In this document: one piece after another, positions 6,259 through 11,162 of the stretch | Layout of the letters: each line of letters starts with the position of its first letter | Position numbering within the stretch: the first letter of the stretch is position 1 | Assembly (NCBI GenBank): GCA_946887295.1 | Contig: CAMPKP010000123.1 | Location: 1-11,162, forward strand | Origin: an uncultured Gemmatimonadota bacterium | Lineage (GTDB): Bacteria; Gemmatimonadota; Gemmatimonadetes; Gemmatimonadales; GWC2-71-9 | Length of the DNA: 11,162 nt | Direction of reading: 5' to 3' | Position numbers and translations under genes: made by a program | Notes under the pieces: model-generated | Databases searched by the model: none | Told to the model about the DNA's origin: nothing | Seen by the model: the letters and a program-made list of their open reading frames with translations, nothing else

Positions 6259-7248
6259 TCAGGCGGGTGCCGAGCCGCGGCCGGGCCGCTGCTCGCGGGC
6301 CGCCTGCTTCGCCTCCTCCTTCACCCGACCAGCCTTTTCCTTGACCTGGGCGCCGACGGACTCCACGGCGTCCTGCACCACCGCCTTCACCTCGGGTGCC
6401 CGCTCGGAGACTTCCTCGCGCACTGTCTCGCGCAGCTCCTGGCCGGCCTCCACGGCGGCGTCCTTGACCCGGCGAGCCGTGCTCTGGGCGCGGTCCACCA
6501 GCTCGTCCCGGGCCGGACCCATGAGCCGCTGCTCCCGCTCGGTCTCGGGCACCAGCAGTCCGCAGGCCAGACCCAGCGCCGCGACGCCGGCGGCCACCGC
6601 GAGGGGATTCTCTTCGGCGAGGCGCTCCAGGCCCCCGCGCGCGCGACGGGTGCGGTCCTTGGCCCGGTATCCCAGATCCCGGGCGCGCTCACGCACCTCG
6701 CCCCCGATCTCGCCGGCACGCTCGCGGGCGCGCCCCGCCATCTCGCCCGCCTCGTGGGTGAGGTCGCTCGCACGCTCGGCCACGCCGCCCGCGGTGGCGC
6801 TCACGCTGTCACGAACGCTGGACGCGCGATCGGCCAGCCGGCCGGTGATGCCTTCCCGGCGGCGCTCCGGTCCGGTGTAGGCGAATCGGGCCATGCGGTC
6901 GCCCGAGACCTCGCTGCGGTTCCGCTGCTGGATCAGCCACACCGCGCCGAGTCCCATGGCCGCCACCAGAGACGGGTTCTCCTGAATGAAGTCCACCACC
7001 CGGAAGCCTCTCTCCCGGGCCTGCTCCCCGACGTTGTGGGCGATGTTCTGCGCCTTGCCGGTGATCGCGTCCTTGGCCTGCCGCTTGAGGTTGGCCGGGC
7101 TCAGCCGCTCGCCGAGCTCGTCGATGTTCTGACTCATGCGCTCCCGGGTGGCCTCGATCTCGCGCTCGATCTCCGCGGGAGGCTTGCCGCGAGACTCGGG
7201 ATCACCGTTGCCCGCCGTGCCTCCGAGATGCCGTTCATATTCGTTCAT
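6259..7248 (-). CDS. DUF3618-domain protein with long amphipathic helices
   Basis: A 329-residue protein. Residues 25-60 (EIEREIEATRERMSQNIDEL, then the RLSP segment) match the DUF3618 pattern. A short hydrophobic stretch follows at 91-106 (NPSLVAAMGLGAVWLI), and a second at 214-234 (NPLAVAAGVAALGLACGLLV) resembles the membrane anchor of DUF883/YqjD proteins. Between and after these (140-205 and 250-320) lie Ala/Arg/Glu-rich helices with repeated AxxRAxE-type spacing, like the amphipathic helices of LEA or apolipoprotein-type proteins that lie on membranes. The protein thus looks like a membrane-surface protein with two anchors. Its ATG overlaps the stop of the Holin-X gene (ATGA, 7245-7248), and the dynamin gene begins 7 bases after its stop. 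Its position recalls yqjK in the E. coli yqjDEK operon, but without clear sequence likeness. Function unknown. Confidence 0.85.
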   Translation of the reverse strand: MNEYERHLGGTAGNGDPESRGKPPAEIEREIEATRERMSQNIDELGERLSPANLKRQAKDAITGKAQNIAHNVGEQARERGFRVVDFIQENPSLVAAMGLGAVWLIQQRNRSEVSGDRMARFAYTGPERRREGITGRLADRASSVRDSVSATAGGVAERASDLTHEAGEMAGRARERAGEIGGEVRERARDLGYRAKDRTRRARGGLERLAEENPLAVAAGVAALGLACGLLVPETEREQRLMGPARDELVDRAQSTARRVKDAAVEAGQELRETVREEVSERAPEVKAVVQDAVESVGAQVKEKAGRVKEEAKQAAREQRPGRGSAPA

Positions 7249-7643
7249 GGCCGCCGCTCCTTAACCATCTGGATGTCTTCCTTGATGCTCTCCACCGCGC
7301 GGCGGGGAGCCGGGTCCATTTGCTTGAGCTCCCGCAGGCCGCCACGGAGCATCATGTAACCGCCGCCCGCGAGCAACGCCCCGACCAGCAGGGCCGCCAG
7401 CCAGGGCGCGAGCCCCACGGGGTCCACCAGCAGCAGGATGACGGCGGCCGTGATCGCGAACCCTCCGATCAGCGCTACAACCCCTCCGGCGGCGAGCGAG
7501 ACCATGTCCCGGCTCGCCCGGGAAATCTTCTCCTGAATCTCGGTCTTGGCTAGCTGCGTCTCCTGGCGAACGAGCAGCGAGAGATCCTGAGTCAGTTGTC
7601 CGAACAGCTCGCCGACCGACCGTTCCTGGCTAAGCTGGTGCAT
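7245..7643 (-). CDS. Phage-holin-family (Holin-X / YqjE-like) membrane protein
   Basis: A 132-residue protein of the PF07332 type (putative Holin-X, holin superfamily III). It has an N-terminal cytoplasmic helix with SVGELFGQLTQDLSLLVRQE (9-28) and AKTEI, the family hallmark, then two transmembrane segments near 48-73 and 78-98, and a short charged tail. Despite the name, these proteins are usually chromosomal and not phage lysis genes; E. coli YqjE is the best-known relative. The upstream reading frame is open, but ATG at 7643 is the start because GTGGGAGG lies 5 bases upstream and the conserved region begins there. The start lies inside the end of the DUF883-like gene (14-base overlap), which reproduces the yqjD-yqjE pairing. 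Confidence 0.9.
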   Translation of the reverse strand: MHQLSQERSVGELFGQLTQDLSLLVRQETQLAKTEIQEKISRASRDMVSLAAGGVVALIGGFAITAAVILLLVDPVGLAPWLAALLVGALLAGGGYMMLRGGLRELKQMDPAPRRAVESIKEDIQMVKERRP

Positions 7644-8244
7644 CGAAGCCTCCCACTCCACGCTCGAACTGGGAGCGGTTGAAGTCCGAGCCGAGACCCG
7701 CCGGCTGGCCGCCGGGCTGAATCCGGTCGTAGCCCGAGTCGTCCGACCGGTATCCCGGCTCGGAGCTCTTGAGGAAGCGTGCCGCCGCGAGGCCGAGCGC
7801 GAACGCGCCGGCGAAGACCAGCGCAGGCTGCCGACGGGCGAGGTTTTCGACGTCCCGGGCCATGCTGCGGCCGTCGGCGTCCCGGAGATAGTCGGCCACG
7901 CGGTCGATCTGGCGCCCGAGCGAGTCGGCCACATCGGCGAACTTCTGCTGGTCTTCGTTTCGCAGCTGCTCGCCGGTGCGATGGAAGGCGCCGCCGATCC
8001 CGCCGATCTGCTCGGCCGCACGGCGGCGACCGTCGTCCAGGCCCGAGCCGGCCCGATCACGGGCATCGCGCAGGGTGGTCTTGGCCTGATCGACGACCTT
8101 GTCGCGGGCCTGCCTGAGCTGTTCCCGTGCGCCACCTCCCGACCCGGCACCCCCTTCCCCTGCGCTCCCCGTTCCCGGCAATGACTGCTCGTCGCCGACG
8201 GCCGAGCCTTCCCGGCCCCCGCTCCGTGTGTCTGGCATGGTCAT
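7630..8244 (-). CDS. DUF883/YqjD-like C-terminally anchored membrane protein
   Basis: A 204-residue protein with a Gly/Ser-rich disordered N-terminus (1-40), an Ala/Arg/Asp-rich helix at 40-125 and a transmembrane segment at 139-158 (QPALVFAGAFALGLAAARFL), followed by a hydrophilic tail. The 'RRQPALVFAGAFALGLAAARF' layout is characteristic of DUF883-like proteins, of which E. coli YqjD is an inner-membrane, ribosome-associated, stationary-phase protein. Homology to YqjD itself is only by pattern and by the adjacent YqjE-like gene. The start is ATG 8244, with a near-perfect GGAGGAGG 5 bases upstream; ATG 8238 is a weaker alternative. It is the first gene of the leftward operon. A perfect 12-bp palindrome lies 30 bases upstream. 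Confidence 0.8.
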   Translation of the reverse strand: MTMPDTRSGGREGSAVGDEQSLPGTGSAGEGGAGSGGGAREQLRQARDKVVDQAKTTLRDARDRAGSGLDDGRRRAAEQIGGIGGAFHRTGEQLRNEDQQKFADVADSLGRQIDRVADYLRDADGRSMARDVENLARRQPALVFAGAFALGLAAARFLKSSEPGYRSDDSGYDRIQPGGQPAGLGSDFNRSQFERGVGGFDAPA

Positions 8245-8273
8245 GGTTTCCTCCTCCGACTGCGGCGTCCCCG

Positions 8274-8285
8274 CGAGGCGCCTCG
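8274..8285. repeat. Perfect 12-bp palindrome in the leader of the leftward operon
   Basis: CGAGGCGCCTCG is a perfect palindrome located 30 bases before the DUF883-like start codon. It could be an operator or a small mRNA hairpin near the ribosome site. No regulator is identified, and short GC palindromes occur by chance in such DNA. Confidence 0.35.
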
Positions 8286-8339
8286 AAGGTGCGCCGCCTA
8301 GAGATGGACGGGGACATTGGCACAGCACTATGCGGTCCC

Positions 8340-8355
8340 CGGCCTCACTAGGCCG
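8340..8355. repeat. Inverted repeat in the divergent intergenic region
   Basis: CGGCCT (8340-8345) and AGGCCG (8350-8355) flank a 4-base spacer, giving a 16-bp dyad about midway between the two divergent transcription units. It is a candidate operator; function not shown. Confidence 0.35.
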
Positions 8356-8359
8356 TGCG

Positions 8360-8385
8360 CCCCGTCACGACCCCCGTCACACGGG
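8360..8385. repeat. Direct repeat CCCCGTCAC (x2) overlapping an inverted repeat
   Basis: CCCCGTCAC occurs at 8360-8368 and 8372-8380, a 12-base period close to one helical turn. The second copy also forms CCCGT/ACGGG (8373-8377 and 8381-8385) around a CAC loop. It lies 18 bases upstream of the candidate -35 box of the rightward unit, where an activator site would be expected. No specific regulator can be named. Confidence 0.35.
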
Positions 8386-8402
8386 TATCACGCGGCGCGC
8401 TC

Positions 8403-8431
8403 TTGCGCCGGGGTTGCCCGCGCCCTAAGAT
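8403..8431 (+). promoter_or_regulatory. Candidate promoter of the riboswitch-btuF-btuB unit
   Basis: TTGCGC (8403-8408) and TAAGAT (8426-8431) are spaced by 17 bases. Transcription would begin near 8438, about 17 bases before the first base of the riboswitch P1 stem, which is the expected position. Box matches are moderate and unconfirmed. Confidence 0.45.
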
Positions 8432-8454
8432 GCCAGCGTCGTACAACCGATCCA

Positions 8455-8595
8455 CACGAGTCGAGATCCACGGAAGCCGGTGAAAATCCGGCGCGGCCCC
8501 GCCACTGTAACGGGCAGCCAACCTCGCTCAGCATCGCCACTGGGTAACCGGGAAGGCGAGCGAGGAGCCCGGAGCCAGGAGACCTCTCGCTCGTG
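8455..8595 (+). ncRNA. Cobalamin (B12) riboswitch aptamer
   Basis: All landmarks of the cobalamin riboswitch are present in order: GGAAGCCGGTGAAAATCCGG (8472-8491), CCCCGCCACTGTAACGGGCA (8497-8516), GCCACTGGGTAACCGGGAAG (8536-8555), and the B12 box AGCCAGGAGACC (8573-8584). The closing P1 stem can be drawn: CACGAG-t-CGAGA (8455-8466) with TCTCGCTCGTG (8585-8595), 11 pairs with a single bulged T. This sets the aptamer limits. When cobalamin is bound the downstream uptake genes are expected to be shut off. The genes that follow, btuF-like and btuB-like, are the usual targets. There is no T-run after the aptamer, so control is probably at translation. Confidence 0.97.
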
Positions 8596-8629
8596 CCACC
8601 ACTACACCCTCGGGGGAGGGAACGGTGGC
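8595..8629 (+). promoter_or_regulatory. Hairpin immediately after the B12 aptamer
   Basis: GCCACC (8595-8600) pairs with GGTGGC (8624-8629), and inside it CCCTC (8607-8611) pairs with GAGGG (8616-8620) around a GGGG loop. The first base is shared with the 3' strand of P1, so the two structures abut and could compete or stack. It is a candidate part of the expression platform (a P13-like element). It is not followed by a T-run. Confidence 0.4.
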
Positions 8630-8659
8630 GATTCCGGCCCCGCCGTCGCGGCCCGCATT

Positions 8660-8689
8660 CGCCCATCTTCGAAGCCCCGAGGATGGGCG
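8660..8689 (+). promoter_or_regulatory. Hairpin covering the btuF ribosome-binding region
   Basis: Bases 8660-8671 pair with 8678-8689 to form a 12-bp stem (one G-T wobble) closed by the loop AAGCCC. The 3' arm contains GAGGA (8679-8683), the best Shine-Dalgarno candidate for the TTG start at 8696, and ends 6 bases before that codon. A hairpin that hides the ribosome site is the expected form of a translational B12-riboswitch expression platform. The stem is seen directly; the switch mechanism is inferred. Confidence 0.55.
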
Positions 8690-8695
8690 GCGTGC

Positions 8696-9604
8696 TTGAA
8701 GGGCTCCTCCCTTCGCGCTCTCGCGCTCATCCTCGGTAGCCTCGCCGCCTGCCGGCCGGCCGCGGAATCGCCCGCGTCGGCCGACCTCGTGGACGACGCG
8801 GGCGTGCCGATCGACCCCGCCGCGCGCCCGCGGCGGGTCGTGTCGCTCAACCCGACCACCACCGAGCTGCTCTTCGCCCTCGGCGCCGCCCCACGGCTCG
8901 TGGGCCGGAGCAGCGCGTGCGACTATCCCGCGGAGGCGGCCCGGATCCCCAGCCTGGGCGGCGGATTCCCGCCCGCGATCGAGGCCGTGGTCGGCGCGCG
9001 GCCCGACCTCGTCGTCCTCTACCACTCCCCCGGCAACGCCGCCGCGGCCTCCCGGCTGCGGGACCTCGGGATTCGCGTGCTCCGGCTCCGCACCGACGAC
9101 CTGGCCGACGTCGGTCGCGCGGCCCGGGTGCTCGGTGTCGCCGTCGGCGCCGCTGCGGCCGGGCAGGCCATCGCCGACCGGCTCGAGGCCGAGCTTGCGG
9201 CGGAGCGGGCGCGCCCGGACCGCCCCGCGGCCATTCCCGCCCTGCTTCTGGCCTGGGACCAGCCGATCATCGCGCTCGGTGCCGGAAGTTTTGCCAGCGA
9301 GCTGGCGGCGCTCGCCGGCGCGCGCAACATCTTCGCCGACGTTCCCGCCGCCTCGGCGCCGGTCTCCCTCGAGATCATCGCCGAGCGCGCGCCGGCGGCT
9401 GTCATTCTCCTCGGCAGCGAGATGCCCGGCTTCGAGCGTCGGCCCGAGTGGCGGGCGCTGCCGGCGGTGCGCGCCGGCCGCGTGCTCCGGCTCACCGAGT
9501 CGTCGTCCAACCGCCCCAGTCCCCGCGCTCCAGCCGCGGCGCGCTCGCTTCGCGCGCGTCTCGCGACGCTCCCATCCTACTCCACCTCAGGAGATCCACG
9601 ATGA
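8696..9604 (+). CDS. btuF: Cobalamin-binding lipoprotein, BtuF-like (ABC-type periplasmic binding protein)
   Basis: The periplasmic binding component of vitamin B12 uptake, expected to receive cobalamin from the outer-membrane receptor and pass it to a BtuCD-type permease. The 302 residues have a lipoprotein signal with lipobox LAAC (Cys19), then the class III binding fold: PRRVVSLNPTTTELLFALGA (45-64), SSACDYPAEA (72-81), IPSLGGG and ARPDLVVLY. The CDYP-A-A segment is typical of BtuF and against siderophore binders, and the B12 riboswitch upstream supports B12 as ligand. The frame is open through the riboswitch, but no ATG or GTG is in frame nearby. TTG 8696 is chosen because it puts the lipobox at the right distance. 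The last bases overlap the btuB-like ATG (ATGA, 9601-9604). No permease or ATPase gene is in the window. Confidence 0.9.
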   Translation: MKGSSLRALALILGSLAACRPAAESPASADLVDDAGVPIDPAARPRRVVSLNPTTTELLFALGAAPRLVGRSSACDYPAEAARIPSLGGGFPPAIEAVVGARPDLVVLYHSPGNAAAASRLRDLGIRVLRLRTDDLADVGRAARVLGVAVGAAAAGQAIADRLEAELAAERARPDRPAAIPALLLAWDQPIIALGAGSFASELAALAGARNIFADVPAASAPVSLEIIAERAPAAVILLGSEMPGFERRPEWRALPAVRAGRVLRLTESSSNRPSPRAPAAARSLRARLATLPSYSTSGDPR

Positions 9605-11162
9605 CCCGCCTCCCTCGGGGCCCGGCACCTCACCTGCTCGCCCTGGCGGCGGTGCTCCTTGCCCCCGGTGTGCTGGGCGCCCAGGTGGCGCGCGACACCG
9701 CCTCGCTCCCCGAGATCGTGGTCACCGCCACCCGCTATCCCGTCGCGCCCGATTCGGTGGCCTCGACCGTGACGGTGCTTCGAGGCGATGACCTGCGGGC
9801 TCGAGGCATCCACTTCGTCGGCGACGCGCTCCGGCAGGTGCCCGGGGCGCAAGTCGTCCAGGGCGGTCCCTACGGCGCCGCCGCGTCGCTGTTCGTGCGC
9901 GGCGGCGAAAGCGACTACGTGAAGGTTCTGGTGGACGGGGTTCCGGTGAACCAGCCGGGTGGATTCTACGACTTCGCCTCCCTCACGACGGACAACGTCG
10001 AGCGGATCGAAGTGCTCCGGGGACCCGGAAGCGTGCTGTACGGCTCGGACGCGATCGCGGGCGTGATCCAGATCATCACCCGACAGGGCGGCGCCGGGCT
10101 TCAGCTCGGAGCCTCGGGCGAGGGGGGAAGTTTCGGCAGCGCGCGGTGGGAGGCATCGGCACTCGGTGGCGACGACGCACTCGGCTGGTCGGCGTCCCTC
10201 TCCCGCCTCACCAGCGAGGGGACCTACGAGTTCAACAACGACTACCGCAACACCGTCGCCAGCGGCCGCTTCCGCGCGCGGGCCGGCGAGCGCACCACGC
10301 TGAGCCTCTCCGGGCGATACCACGACGCCAAGTACAATTTCCCCACCGACTTCACCGGTGTCCCGGTGGATCGGAACCAGTTCACCACCGACCGGACCTC
10401 GGCCCTCGCGCTCGACCTCGGGCACCGCTTCTCCGAGGCGGTCGAAGGACAGCTGCTGCTCGGGCGAAGCGACATCGAGACCGGCTTCGAGAACCCGGCG
10501 GATCCGCCCCCCGGCCCGGGCACCGCCAGCAGCGATCACACCAGCATCGACCGGACCTCGGCCGATGCCCGGCTGCAGCTCGAGCTGCCGAAGGGTGTGC
10601 GCGGCCTCGCGGGCGCGAGCTTCGAGGCCCAGCGGCAGGACGCGACCGGCGCCTTTCGCGAATCGCGCGACAACTGGGGCCTCTACGCCCAGGCCACAGT
10701 GCTGCCGGCGTCGCGACTCCAGCTCACCGGCGGCGGCCGGGTGGACCGGAACGAGAAGTTCGGCAGCTTCTGGACTTATAGGGCGACGGCGCTGGCCTAT
10801 GCGTCACCGGCCACGAGGATCCGCGGCTCGGTCGGCACGGGGTTCAAGGAGCCCGGCTTCTTCGAGAACTTCGACAGCCCCTTCTCGATCGGGAATCCGG
10901 ACCTCCGTCCGGAGCGGAGTTTCAGCGTCGAGGGCGGGGTAGAGCAGGATCTGGCCGGCGGCGCGGTCGGCGTGGGCGTCACGCTCTTCGCGCAGCGGTT
11001 CCGCGATCTCATTCAATACACTTTCCTGCCGCCGCAGCCGGGCGGGCCCAACTACTTCAACGTCGCGGCCGCCGAGGCCAGGGGAGTGGAGGCGACGCTG
11101 CGCCTGCGGCCGCGCGGCCCGCTGCAGGGGTCGATCTCCTACACCCGCCTCGACTCGGAGGT
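9601..11162 (+). CDS. btuB: TonB-dependent outer-membrane receptor, BtuB-like, 3'-truncated by the window edge
   Basis: Outer-membrane receptor for cobalamin powered by TonB. The first 520 residues are in the window and the frame stays open to the end. A signal peptide is visible (1-27, cut probably after VLGA). The segment EIVVTATRY (38-46) is the TonB-box region, and the plug domain runs to about 165 with LFVRGGESDYVKVLVDGVPV (97-116) and VERIEVLRGPGSVLYGSDAI (133-152) followed by GVIQIITR. Beta-barrel strands follow, including the receptor motif NPDLRPERSFSVEGG near residue 435. AGGAG lies 7 bases before ATG 9601, inside the btuF 3' end. The family is certain. B12 specificity rests on the riboswitch and the BtuF partner, since plug motifs alone do not distinguish BtuB from siderophore receptors such as CirA. 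Expression should fall when B12 is plentiful. Confidence 0.92.
   Translation, partial: MTRLPRGPAPHLLALAAVLLAPGVLGAQVARDTASLPEIVVTATRYPVAPDSVASTVTVLRGDDLRARGIHFVGDALRQVPGAQVVQGGPYGAAASLFVRGGESDYVKVLVDGVPVNQPGGFYDFASLTTDNVERIEVLRGPGSVLYGSDAIAGVIQIITRQGGAGLQLGASGEGGSFGSARWEASALGGDDALGWSASLSRLTSEGTYEFNNDYRNTVASGRFRARAGERTTLSLSGRYHDAKYNFPTDFTGVPVDRNQFTTDRTSALALDLGHRFSEAVEGQLLLGRSDIETGFENPADPPPGPGTASSDHTSIDRTSADARLQLELPKGVRGLAGASFEAQRQDATGAFRESRDNWGLYAQATVLPASRLQLTGGGRVDRNEKFGSFWTYRATALAYASPATRIRGSVGTGFKEPGFFENFDSPFSIGNPDLRPERSFSVEGGVEQDLAGGAVGVGVTLFAQRFRDLIQYTFLPPQPGGPNYFNVAAAEARGVEATLRLRPRGPLQGSISYTRLDSE

Noticed and set aside
5935..7359. 474-codon + strand frame opposite the dynamin, DUF3618 and Holin-X genes
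   Set aside because: It crosses three overlapping real genes and has no coherent domain.
7245..7643. Prophage remnant suggested by a holin-family gene
   Set aside because: No endolysin, integrase or structural phage gene is nearby, and this holin family is mostly chromosomal with YqjE as example.
8245..8330. Sigma70 promoter for the leftward operon (CATAGT as -10 on the - strand)
   Set aside because: No acceptable -35 lies 16-18 bases upstream, so I did not annotate it.
8595..8640. Intrinsic terminator as riboswitch expression platform
   Set aside because: A hairpin exists but it is followed by GC-rich sequence with no T-run, so termination by the intrinsic mechanism is not supported.
8480..8695. 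Upstream extension of the btuF frame through the riboswitch
   Set aside because: The aptamer is a structured RNA element, and the TTG at 8696 gives a proper lipoprotein signal, whereas the longer form would bury it 90 residues in.

Overview
The window is about 11.2 kb of very GC-rich bacterial chromosome with tightly packed genes, many ATGA/GTGA stop-start overlaps, and a TonB-dependent outer-membrane receptor, so the organism is Gram-negative. The gene types (DUF3618 and Holin-X membrane proteins, a lipoprotein-type BtuF, GTG and TTG starts) would fit Gemmatimonadota or a similar GC-rich phylum. That placement is inference from gene content, not from a marker gene. Nothing indicates a plasmid, prophage, IS element, CRISPR array, tRNA or rRNA.

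Layout. (1) Bases 2-897, + strand: the 3' part of an alpha/beta hydrolase gene, coupled by a GTGA overlap to a small DUF4031-like gene. (2) Bases 927-1519, + strand: a G-rich tract with a canonical four-tract G-quadruplex motif, a candidate promoter, and a single-domain response regulator. (3) Bases 1534-8244, - strand: eight closely spaced genes that look like one operon. In transcription order they are a DUF883/YqjD-like anchored protein, a Holin-X (YqjE-like) protein, a DUF3618 protein with long amphipathic helices, a bacterial dynamin-like GTPase, a YihY/BrkB-family membrane protein, an alkyltransferase-like (ATL) DNA-damage protein, ethanolamine ammonia-lyase small subunit EutC, and arginase. 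(4) Bases 8245-8454: a divergent intergenic region rich in palindromes, with a candidate promoter for the rightward unit. (5) Bases 8455-11162, + strand: a complete cobalamin riboswitch followed by a BtuF-like lipoprotein and the first 520 codons of a BtuB-like receptor that runs off the window.

How the parts work together. The rightward unit is vitamin B12 capture and import: receptor in the outer membrane, binding lipoprotein on the periplasmic side, both controlled by B12 through the riboswitch. The first five genes of the leftward unit all encode membrane-associated proteins. Two of them match the known yqjD-yqjE pairing, and together with the dynamin they suggest envelope maintenance or stress-responsive membrane remodelling (inference). 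The last three genes handle O6-alkylguanine damage recognition, B12-dependent ethanolamine degradation and arginine degradation. EutC needs adenosylcobalamin as part of the EutBC enzyme, so it is a possible consumer of the B12 imported by the neighbouring unit, although no eutB lies in the window.

The most interesting items are the eight-gene operon joining a dynamin-centred membrane module to DNA-damage and nitrogen genes, the eutC without eutB, and the riboswitch whose probable expression platform is a hairpin covering the ribosome-binding region of a TTG-started gene.
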